Program-made: the position numbers and the translations under genes
Shown: piece after piece, positions 26,001 to 38,000 of the stretch
Layout of the letters: each line of letters starts with the position of its first letter
Numbering within the stretch: the first letter of the stretch is position 1
Origin: Trogon surrucura
Lineage: Eukaryota; Chordata; Aves; Trogoniformes; Trogonidae
Direction: 5' to 3'
Assembly: GCA_020746105.1 (NCBI GenBank)
Contig: CM036627.1
Span: 1,922,001 to 1,986,000, forward strand
Length of the DNA stretch: 64,000 bases
Notes under the pieces: model-generated
What the model saw: the letters and a program-made list of their open reading frames with translations, nothing else
The model's database searches: none
What the model was told of the DNA's origin: nothing

Positions 26001-29000
26001 TTACCGGGTTATTCATCCCAGGGCTTCCAACTGGTTTAAGGAACAGTGTCTGAGGTTAGAAGAATTGCCTAAAGGTAAACAGTGGGGAAAAATACCGGAA
26101 CTACAAACAGAGCTACAAACAGAACTAAAGACCTGTTATTTCCATTCATGAGCTTTAAAAACTAGATGACTGTACCTGAATAATAATACTGATTTCAGAA
26201 GCTCTCTTTACTGAGGCAATTAAAGGTCTGTCCCTGTGTTGAGACTCACTATGCTTGTCTTTGAGTGTAGGTTGGTTTTGTTGGGTTTTTTCTTTGGAAA
26301 TCACCTACATGTAATCATTGTCTAGTTTTTTTTTACTTGATTTGTTTACATACAAAAAGGAGAGGAAAGGACAATAGAAAGGGATTTGGTTTTTCTATCA
26401 CTGTTACCCTCTCAGGATCATCCGAGGGAGCTGGTTAGATCTGGGTCCCTGAAGCCACATGAAACTTTTTACATATAGTTCAAGAAGTTAAACAAATAGT
26501 CTGACATCAACCTAAAAAGGTGACCCATGAGACTTTAGAGTTGTTTTCAACAGATTATATCCTCCTTGATACTTCAAGTTTTTCACACCAGGAGCAGAAT
26601 GAACAGCCACCCCACCCCACCAACTTCCACCTTTTTTTTTTTTTTTTTTTTCCCCCCCAGAAGGTTTTGGAAGATTATCATGTCATTTACTTTGATTCCA
26701 CAAGTATGAGTATGGAAAGAATATTTCAAAGTCTGTTACTTCCATTTAAAAAAAGTGTATTTGTGCTCTAGCTCATTTTGAATGCATTTATTCTTTAGAT
26801 TTGAACTTTGAGTATGGCAATTAAAGAACAGTTAATTGATTGAATTCAGTTGAACTCGATTGTGAAAGGAAATATAAAGGCTTTTAGAAAAATTGGCTGT
26901 CATGCCTAATAAACGTTGAATCTAGCCAAAATTCTAATAAGCTGTGAATGAGATACTTGGCTTCCCCTCACTTTAGCTCTTCCTGTATTTTGTGAAAGGA
27001 CTCTAAAGGTCCTGTACTGTGCAGTCACTGCCAAAGGGGAATTTCACCAGCTGAAACACTCAAGTCAGCCAAAACTTTATTTTAATGATCAGTTACACAA
27101 CCATTCTCATGTCTTTGCCAGTGTTGAAGGTGTGGTAAAAAAAGGTGTGGAGCCACAGAGTGTTTTCTGCATTCCTATCCAAGAGATTTTTTTCTTTATT
27201 CAGGTTGAAATAGACTATTTTGTTTGTGTCTCAAGGACCTTGTTTGTGTGTTCTGCCCAGTTTCTTTGGGTTTACACAATAATGAGGGGTGGGAAGGACT
27301 TTGATGCCTCTTGTATAAACTGAGCTTCATTCTTTGAATCTGTTAATTGCTTGCACCAGAGTTGAGAGTAGAATAGCATATAAATGTATTTTCTTTATTG
27401 AGATTTCTGCAACAAAAGAGTTGGAACAATATTTATGTTTATTTAAACTGGATCTTGACTGAATTTAATATATTTAAAAATATTTCTGGACATGTATGCA
27501 ACTAAATACAAGGAGACAAACAGAAACTTTATTAGAATCATAGAATGTTCGGGTTTGGAAGGGACCTCTAGAGATCATCCAGTCCAACCCCCCTGCCAGA
27601 GCAGGGTCACCCAGTGCAGCCCACACAGAAACACGTCCAGGCAGGTTTTGAAAGCCTCCAGAGAGGGAGACTCCACAACCTCTCTGGGCAGCTTGTTCCA
27701 GTATTCTGTCACCCTCACAGTAAAAAAGTTTCTCCTCGTGTTGAGGTGGAACTTCCTGTGTTGTAGCTTATACCCATTATTCTGTGTCCTGTTACTGGGC
27801 ACCGCCAAAAAGAGACCATTCCTCCCTTCAACACCTGAAGGGAGCAGGATGGGAAGTGGAGGAATTCAATTTCACTACTGACATTCCCTTATGGAGAGTA
27901 ACTTCCCTGAGCCCAAAGCTGAAAACTGAATGCTTTGTGCCTATGAACTCCAGCAGCTGTGACTGTGTGGGCTCAGGTGAGGAAACCTTTACTAAGTAAA
28001 ACGTTATAGATGAGGTGTAATTACCAAATCAAATAGTCCACACATATGTATGTGCATGTACTCTCTCACTTTCATCCGTCTGTTATGAGTTAAAAGTAGC
28101 TATGTACTCACTTCTTCAGAAATTGGTTTGTTCTTGCACTCAGTACATATTATTAAAGACTTATACTGAGTCAAGGGTTATATTATTTCACAAACTTTTA
28201 ATGCCTTTTCTCAGCATAGCTGCAAACTCATGAGTAACATCATTCCCCATATTAAATATAGGAGAGTAGGATGTAGTGAGATTACTGTCAGAAGAATCCA
28301 GTAGTTGTGCATATCAAAATTGAGGTGCCTAGGTTAATGTGATGTTAACTGTTATGTAGTCTTTGATATATTCAGGGTACGATTTTCGCTGACCTCAGTT
28401 GCAGCTCTGCACTCAGGGCTTTAGAAACCAAACCCTAGTGTCTCAAATCAAGCACCAAGGAAATTAAGGAGCATGTAGTTACTGATCCCCTCTGGAAAGG
28501 TTTGGTTGAGCCTCTGGAGCTGGTTGGCAGAGTCAAGAATCGACTCCGGATTCTCTAGGGCTGTATTTGCGTACCTTAGCTGTAAAACATTCCTTTTTCT
28601 TACTGCCTTGCTCATTTATGCAGCAACAGCCTCTTTCACTGTAAACTCTTGACTTGTTCTCAAGCTGATTGACTAATCCTTTAAGCTTAAGAATTAAAAT
28701 GTATAAGAAGTATAAAAAGTTTACAGTGGTTATTGACTTCCATAGATTATTTTTGTCCCTATATGATCTTTTCATGTGGTCAGAAACTGACTTTTTGCAG
28801 TGGACATTTCTTTTAGGCTTTGATAACTTGTTTTATTCATGGTGGTTTGAGTGCACTGCAGGGCTAATAAGTAAAGCTACTGCATTTGCACTGTGGTACA
28901 GTGACAATGTCAGAATGGAGAAGCTTATCTTCAAGCAGTCACAGAGGACTTTGTATTGTGGCACCTCATCATTACAGCTATGTTTTCTTCTAGACAGGCT

Positions 29001-32000
29001 TTTTTCTTTTTTTCAGCTTCTCTCAGAAATTTGCCTGCCTAATCTCTGTAGCCTAAGTCTGCTGATAAGGCTTGCTCAGTCTTAAATCATGAGTTGAAAC
29101 GTGCTCAAATTTGAGAAAGCTCAATAAAATATTTCATGTATTCAAAAATAATAAATGAGAAGAAGATATGAGTGTGTTTAAGAAGTCTCCAAGGATGTGG
29201 ATATTAAGAGGAAGATACCATTCATTCAGAGATAGAAGAAATGGAAATCTGAATATGAAACGGGATGAACGTGGGGAGTAGAAGGCACTGAATGTCGTAG
29301 AAGACAGAGTGAGGACAGTGGGTTAATTTTACATAAACTTGCGAAAGTTTTGCTGATAATTTTAACTATCATCCCCAAATATTATATGTAGCAATGTAAA
29401 GAATTTCTGAATGGATACCAACAGGAGTCATTAACTGATATAGTGGCATTAAGCCTTAATGACCTTCTGTTAACTCACACTGTCTATGTACAACACCGTT
29501 ACAAATAAATCACATGTGGACTGAAGGATATGGATCCACACCACAATCTGTACGTGTGAGTTTTCCCCGTCTGTCTTTTTTCCTCATTTGTACTTACTAG
29601 CCCTGTAGTGTTCAGTTATCCTTCTGCTTTCATCCTCATCACTTAAACCCCTTCTAGTTCAGTGCTTTTGCAAACAGCTTTCAACTCCTTTTTTTGAATG
29701 TGTGAGCCAGTCACTGAATTTTAAATGAAAGATTTGCCTTCTTGCTCATATAGACAGAACCAAAGAAAGGAGGATTACCTCTGCCTGTTAGCAAATACCA
29801 TCTGTTGTACAGTTTACACTGTCGGTGCTGTTGCCACTTTCAGTTTTAACCTATGAAGTGCAATAATTGGCATTCAGAATTTATGAACATACATAGTAGT
29901 TTCTCTATAATTTCAGTGCAGTGGTTTCCATGTCCTCTACTGGCATGTTTTAGTTGGGGGAATTTAAGGCAGAACATGATGGGCCATCTCTAACGACAGA
30001 GTGGTAAATTTAACATGTGGTCTCTGGGTGATTAATATTGCCTTCTAGTTGCTTGGGGCTGGCTGAGCGCACTGCCTGTGTGGCGGGATTCCATAGTTAA
30101 AGGACACAACAATCTATTTCTGCTTCAGCACTGTCTGTATATGATTTGATAGCTGCTGGCCTGAACCATATATAGCTTCAATGTATGGATAGGCATCTCT
30201 TTCCCCTGGGTTCTCCTCTAATGGTGTTGCAGCAGGGCCTGTCAGAACTACGTTTTGGTGCTTGTTTCCTGTGCGTACCTTTTCTAATGATACCTGTCTG
30301 TTTGCCGACCTGTCTTCTCAAGAGAAGACCTGGAGGGGAGGTAGAAGGGGATGTGGAGTCCCAGGTAAGACTAACAGTGGAGAATAGAAGGGAAGGGGTA
30401 TGGAGTCTTTTGATACCGTAACTTTCTGTGGTGATATGCTACGGGATATGGCACGTATTGCCAAAAGCTGTTATAATCTAGAAGCTTGATTTAGCCGGGG
30501 CAGACAGAACCAAAGAAAGCTCTGCATGCAGCGACCCCACTTGGAGTACTGCATTTTGCTTTGGGGCCTCCAGCATAAAAAGGACATGTGCCTTATGGAG
30601 CGTGTCCAGAGGAGGACCACGAAGATGGTCAGAGGATTGGAGCACCTCCCTGATGAGGACAGGCCGAGAGAGCCTGGAGAAGAGAAGCCTCTGGGTTGAC
30701 CCTGTAGCAGCCTTCCCGTACTTAAAGGTGGCCTGTAGGAAAGACTCTTTATCAGGGAGTGTAATGATAGGACAAGGGGTAACGGTTTCAAACTGAGAGA
30801 GTAGATTTAGATTAGGTATTGGGAAGAAATTCTTTTCTGTGGGGGTGGTGAGGGCTGGTTTCCCAGAGAGATTGTGGACACTCCCTCCCTGGAAGCGCTC
30901 AAGGCCAAGGGCTTTGAGCAACTCGGTCTAGCGGGAGATGTCACTGCCATGGCAGGGGGTTGGGACAAGATGATCTTTAAGGTCCCTTCCAACCCAAACC
31001 GTTCTATCATTCTTATTACATGGGGGATAAATGAATATATGCTTTTTTTTTTTTCTTTCTAAATCCAGCTGTGTTATTCTTTTGCAGAAGTGGTGCTATG
31101 TGTGTATTTTCTACTCAAAGAACATCTAAATTGTATTTGCGTGGTTTGACTTTGATTAAATTTCACTGTCAAATCGAAGGTACTCATCTGTTTTTTCTAA
31201 TACCATCCTGAATGATATCCTGAAGGTTATCTTCCATGCCTTATGTGTATAGTAAAATTGTGTAAGGTAAACTGATCAGATAGATACTCCTGTTTCTTTT
31301 CAGTCTTATCTGAAACAACTTGAAAAGATGTTGAAAGAATAGTGTAAGAAAAATACCCACTCTCAAACTCCAACACCATACAGCCTCCTCTGTATACAAA
31401 GAGTTTTCCTACCATCTTGAAAAAGTGTGTGTGAATGTATATATTTATTGCTGCTGTTTTTGAAGACATAACCCTTCCAGGTGAAATAAAGGAATTTTGT
31501 ACCCAATACAGTAGAGAATTTGTTTGGGAATAGTTCATTAGAGACCTGTGGAGATCTGCTGGCTAAGTGCTGGTCACTCAGGCAGCTGCAATTTTAGGCA
31601 GGTGTTACTTACATACCTAATTTATTTCCAAGATTTACATTACATTAACAAGGATAATACTTGAATCTTCCCTTTATACTTCTCTATGTTTTATATATAT
31701 ATTCACCTAGCATCTTGCTAACTTACTGAAATACATGGTAAAAAATGAGAGAGAATACCAGTTTAAGTTTAATTTTGGTGGCTGAAACAGTATCCTAAGA
31801 TACACACAGCAAAAGGCAGCCTGGGGTAGGTCTCTAGATTTGACTGCATCAGTGTAGGCTGGACTTAATTTTGAACCTGTTAGGTTAAATACTTGTATGT
31901 GTGTATTTATGTGTGTATTTATGTATGTGGATCTGGGGAGGGTGTTTGATTGTTTGCTTTCGTGTGTGTGCGCTTCTAAGTAAATAATGCTTCCTGTGTT

Positions 32001-35000
32001 GGGGAAGTAGAGCAAACCCTGGCAGATGTGGCCGTGGAATCTTCAGGTACAGTGTGGGGCTGCTGCAGGCCTCTCTGGCTGCGCAGCCCTGTGTAGGCGG
32101 TTGGACGGAAAAGAACAGACAAATCAACATTCCTTTCCCCGAACTCCCCGGCATGCCTCAGCTGCTTTCACTCAGCCCTGGAAAGGGGAAATGAGACAAA
32201 AAGGAGCCACTGGTGGAGCGCTTGCTAATTAGTAAAACTTTGCTGTATGCAAAAAGCAAAAATTAAAGGAATATATAAATGCTGTCGAAATTTCAGTATG
32301 TGAGAACTTAAAGCATCAGCAGAGATTTATTTCAGAGGTTTTAACTAGTCGTGTACTTAGAAGAACAAGTTTTTTCAGTATTTGCAAAAGCCCAGAACTT
32401 GTCAGCCTGCTTATGCTGCCAGTTTTTGTATAATAAGTTCATTGACCCTGTAGACAGTCTTAGTGTTTTCTGAGTTACTGCTTTATCAAACTGATTTGCA
32501 TGATTTTGAAGCTGTTGCTTACTAGAAAGCAATCTAGTGAGGGCACACTTTACAGACACCCTTTTGTATAGCTTTATTCCTTTTGGGTGTGTGGAGGGGA
32601 AAATCAGGAGCTGCAAACCAAAAAAAAACCCCGTAACTGAAAAGTGATTTTCATGCTTTCATGAACTGCTTCACAAAATAGTTTCTCATCAAACTAGTCT
32701 GTTGCATTTCTTCAATTTCACATGAAAAAAATGTTATATGTCAGTAGTTAATGTGTGATTACTTATTGTCACCAGATAATGTAGAAGTCAGAGATATAAA
32801 TGAATTAAAAAAGTACCAGAGGACTTAATGGATGATATGCTCGTGATGAGGGCTGGGAGTGCATAATGGGTAAAGGATCTTCCTCTTTTTGTCCTTAATC
32901 ACCAGCTATGGCCACTGGAGAGAATACCGCTCTGGATTGATTTGTGTGTCTGCTCCGTGCTCTGACCGTTGGTCAGGCTCTTCAGGTAGAAAGAAGGCAG
33001 TGGCCTATACACGAGACCTGGATCTTTGTGCAGAGTATTGCCACAAATTACATCTGGGATTCTTTTGTGTTCTTTGAAGAGGATTCTGACTGGCAAGTCA
33101 ATGAAGAGCAAAGATTAAATCTTTCCAGCTCTTTACTCCACAAAATTACGTGTTTACAAGTACATACCTGGTCTGTGCTGTGGTCTAACAGAATAGATAG
33201 TGTAGTGATATAAACACATACTTCAAGTCACGGTTTGCACAGTAAAAGGCAGTCTTTCAGAGAGGATAAGTGGTGAGGTTAAGGTGGTGATGAGCTCTGA
33301 GAAGTCACATGCTGCAGCCAGTTGCCCTGCCAAAAAAACCCCAAAAATGTATAAATTGCGGTGAATAGTTTATCGTAGTTTGTCTTTGTGCTGTCTCTTG
33401 ATCTGAGTTTTAGAAAAACTGCAAAGTTTATCTTTTTGGATACAGGTTGAACTCAGTAGCTAAACTCGTTGCGTCCTCAGACAGTGACTGAAAACCAGGC
33501 AGAGCTTCTACTGAGTAAGTACAGCCCCAAGTGAATGGGCTGCGTGATGTGCAGGCAGAGCTGCACCAGTGCCGTTGCAAGGGACTTGCAGCCTCTGTTG
33601 CTTGTTCGTGCCTGCAAAGTGTCTGCTTTGCTGGGCTGGCACAGAACTTCGTGGGACCGTGTTTTGAAGTGGATTGGGGCTTCTTTCCAGTAACGCCTTC
33701 CTCTCCCCACCCCTTTTTTTTTGTGTTAAGATCTCTTTATCTTTGTGTGTTTATGCTACAGTTGATCCTGTTCCCTGAGTTGAGTTACTCTGCAGCCCCA
33801 CAAACAGTTGCATGCATGTAGAGTGTTGTGTGTTAGTGCTTGGAATAAGCAGTGGCACGAGGCTGCCTAAATTTTGTGTTGCTGTGGAAGACACTTTTCA
33901 TCAATAAGTTCTTCCTTAAGGGATCTTAATGGCTTTTTATGTCTCTTTAACTTTTAGATTACTTGGAATTACATATCAGTGGGATTTGGTAACGAAAATA
34001 TTTTAGGGCAATAGAGAGGTGGATGTTTAAGGTGAAAATATGTGATGACTGTTCAGGTGTTGTATGGTACTTTAGCACACAGGTATGCCTGAGGGAAAAA
34101 AAAAATGCTTCTTGTGTGTTCTTCCACAGTAAAATGAAAACCAAAAATGCATGATTGTAATGCATACAGATTGCAAGTTAAATTCTTTGTTGACATTTTA
34201 ATGTTATAACCTGGCTGTATTTGCTCAGGCGCCATATAGAACTTCTGTAGGAAAACAGCAGTGACGTTTTGATAACTTTTTTTTTTAAATAAATGGCATA
34301 ATCTGTTTTCTCTAGAGTGCTGCTGTCCTTGCCAGTGAAAGAAATGCTGCACAAGAGGTGCGAAAGAGTATAGAAAATCAAGTCAAACAGCTGACTGAGG
34401 AAAATGAACAGTTGAAGAGAACAGTCGATGACTTAGAGAGTAAAATCGAAGAGTTGCACAAGCAAATTGATAATATGAAAGGAGAAGAAAATTCAGTGAA
34501 GGAAGAAATAAAGAGATATGAGGTAAGTTAAGAAAACAAGCCCCATAAGTAGTCTCCTTTCAATTTGCAAGTTATATATTGTAGAACAAAAACTAACAAA
34601 GAGGAGGATGGGCAATGTCATTGGGAAGGCTAAGCAAAATTAGCAGGTTGTCAAGAAGTGGCATGCAGTTTGCTGATGTCTGTAGGAAAGATTTCCCCAG
34701 TGAAAACCGGCGTAAAAGCAAGTTACAGCTTGGAACTGGGGAGCTCAGTGCTAGGCCAGAGTTTATAGCTCAGTTTCCTTGTCAGATTAAAGGCCTTGCC
34801 ACTATTTCTGAATGTATCAAATTGTACCATTGCAGGAAGAGAAGCAACATTTAGAAGAAGCTTTGAAACGTGCTGAAAAAGAGGCAAAAGAATTGGTAGT
34901 GTTAAAAACGTCTTTGGAAAGCCAACTAGAAGATATGCAGGTAAGAACAAGGGTAATTTGGAATATTTAAATTTTAAATTTCCTGTTTGTTTACCTGAGT

Positions 35001-38000
35001 CACAATTGCTTTCTGCAGAAGAACGTCTCGTTCCTCTTGAAGTAAACTTTGTTTTAAAGTCCCAACCTTACTGCAGTGTTCAAAGGTTTCCTGAAAGCAT
35101 AGCACCACCTAATTAAAACGGTTTTCTTGCTAGTATTTTTTTTTACTTCCATGGATCTAGCAAAATTTAAGAGAGTTGAATCTCAAAATAAGCTGCCTAA
35201 AGTTTTATAAATCTGTTTTATTTTGAGTGATCGTTCAGCACTAGTTGTGCATAGGTATTTACATGTAACAGAATAAAAAACTGTACTTGGATATAAATAA
35301 AAATATTGGTAATAGATTAACATCAGGAAATTGGCTTCTCTTTTTATTTTTCACAAACTTGTCTTATTTGCAAATGGAACTTGTTTGCATGGAACTGGTG
35401 TATTATCACAAAACCAGAGAAATTTAATGCGTATCACTAGGACTTGCAGTCTCTTAAACTGTGTGAGACCCTCTGTCCATCTTGCTCCTTAGTCTCCTCA
35501 GTATCCAGGAGAGGATGTGCTTTCTCCCAGATTAGCCCAGAAATTAATCGTCTGCAGAATGCATCTACCTCAGAGCAGTGAAGAAGGGATGTTGGCAATA
35601 TTGTTTATGAGTAAAGATGGAACGATTCAGATGGAATGAAAATTTAGATCTGTTTAGGAAGGAGATTAATGTATATAAATCTTAAAACTCTTCACATTGA
35701 CATCAAACTCTGTATCTGAAAAAGTTACCCACCTTTTACATGTGCTAAAGAAGCATCTGTTTCAGCAGTAGCAGATCGTGTTTCTAGAAGCAAAATTTTT
35801 AAGTGATTCTGTCAAACAAGTCAGGCTCAGAAGTGAGGTTTATGTACATCGCTAGCAACCCTTTTTTAATTCAACAGGTGTTTTCCTCTGTTGTCTTCAG
35901 AAGAAATTCTGCATTACTGTTCTGAAAATCTGAAAATGAGACCTTTTCCTAAGTGCATTATAAACCAGGGGAAGACTGTATTAGCCATCATGTTCTCATG
36001 GTTCAGTTAATTATGGTAAAAACTAAAAAACCAACAAGAGAATACTACAATATCTTTAAAATGGAATGTGCTTCTAGAGTATAAGGTTTTAACAGTCTGG
36101 ATAAAGAAGTTTTGTTTCTACAAAATGAAGGTTTTAAGCTGATGTTCCCAGTAACTACAACAATGTTTCATCTGAGGCTTTTGGTTGTTTTTTTTAATTT
36201 TTTTTTTTTCCTTCTTTTCATTTTAAATCTGTTTATCTGTTCTACTTCACCGATTCTCCAGATTTGCTTGTATGTGTTCCTGGTAGCCTGCTCGTGGTTG
36301 GCACTGTTAGCACTGTTCTCCAACAACTCCCTTCTAGCACAGTCTGGCTTGACCTCCTTGCACGGTGCGAATCAAGGCACCGGATGCATCTCCTGCAGCT
36401 CAATCAGCTTTCGGTCAGGATGCTTGAAAACTGTGTTCTGTCTTTTCTGTTTACACACCCTTCAGGGCATCACGCCAAGTAATGCTGCCTCCAGGCTGGG
36501 TCTCCAAATTAAAGAAATCTAGGAAAGGTGACAGATAGAAAAGTCTGGCCTGTCGTTTTATTCACAACTTGTGTCTAATTTCTGGCACAGCAAATTCAAT
36601 CCTCTTTCCAATTCCTGTCCGCTGGGTATGAGCACTGACTGACTTCAGGATGTAATCAGGGGGCCCTTTGGTTCAGAACAATTTAGCCTTTCTGCCTTTG
36701 GATTGTTGCTTGTTTTAATGAATAATATTGTGCAGTAGGCACCTTTTACAACTTAGACAACAAACTTTTGGCACAGTAATAGTGTTCATCACAGTGGAAA
36801 TTTAATTCCTGACTGGCCCATCTTGCTTTTTACATGATACAGATTACTTTTCGTGGTGGGCTAGCATAAGAATGACAATATGAATAGAATAGTAGCAGTT
36901 GCTGTAAGTACAACCAAATCTATTCCTCCACTGACCCAAATTTCTACTCAGAAAAGTTAAATTCGTAATTTCTTTAGTAGAGATTTCACTGTTTGAAGAA
37001 TAAGTTACTATATAGCATAGTTACAAGCTAAATAATACTGATTATAATATGGACACCTATTAAGTTGTCGTGGGTTGACCACGGCCGGCCGCCAGGTACC
37101 CACACAGCCGCTCACTCACCCCCCACTTCACTGCTGAACAGGGGGAGAAAATATTTCCAAGGGTTCAGGATTTGAGATAAGGACAGGGAGATCACTCTCA
37201 TTTACCGTCCCGGGCAAAACAGACTCAGTTTTGGGGAAATTAGGTACATTTATTAAGAGAACTAATCAGAGAGGAGTAGTGAGAAGTTAGAAAGAGCAAA
37301 CAGATCTTAAACAGAACACCTTCCCCCCATCCCTCCCTTCTTCCCGGGCTTAACATCAATCCCGGTTTCTCCACCTCCTCCCCCCGAGCGGCGCAGGGGG
37401 ACAGGGAATGGGGGTTACGGTCAGTTCATCCGACGTTGGTTTCACCGCTTCTTCACTCCGGGGGAGGACTCTTCACTCTTCCCCAGGGCCATTGTGGGGT
37501 CCCTCTCACGGGAGACAAGCTTCACGCTCTCTTCTCCGCGTGAGTCGTCCCACGAAGGGCAATTCATCACAAACTGCCCAACGCGAGACACCTCACGAGG
37601 GGCAGCCCACCCCTCGTGAGTCTGAGGCGCAGTCCTTCGGGGGAAACTGCTCCAGCGTGAGCCACCCGCAGCGTCCCAAAAGTCCCACCGGCCAACCTGC
37701 TCCAGCGTGGGCATTCCTCTCTTCCACGGGCTACAGGTTCCGGCAGCAACTTGCTCTGACGTGGGCTTCCCACGGGCTACAGTCCCCTTTCAGGCAATCC
37801 ACCCACACGGCGTGGAGTCCTCAGTGGACATCTACGCGGTGATCCTCACGGTGGACCTCTGCACCTCGCCCATGGGCTGCAGGGGGACAACCCGCTTCAC
37901 CATGGTCTTCACCACGGACCCGGGGGACTCGTTCTGCTCCGGCGCCTGGAGCTCATCCTCCCCCCCCTCCTTCTTCACTGACCTTGGTGTCTGCACAGAC

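Larger units (their letters stand above)
19820..34315 (+). other. CGNL1: Intron 8 of CGNL1 (14.5 kb)
   Basis: This is the largest intron, in the middle of the rod. It contains three CR1 fragments (22241-22342, 27534-27830 and 30515-31020), a T20C7 tract ending in CAG (26632-26660), a G-rich tract (25877-25907) and TGTGTATTTA-type repeats (31893-31930). The longest open frame outside repeats, 28669-29085 (+), has no recognisable domain and looks like chance. A slightly GC-richer patch at 32030-32230 carries an ACATTCCTTTCC box and TAATTAG, but there is no proof that it is regulatory. Confidence 0.8.

Noticed and set aside
28669-29085. 138-codon open frame in intron 8
   Set aside because: Composition is that of random T-rich intron (many Phe, Leu, Ser, Trp), with no motif, no splice-site support and no link to the CGNL1 frame.
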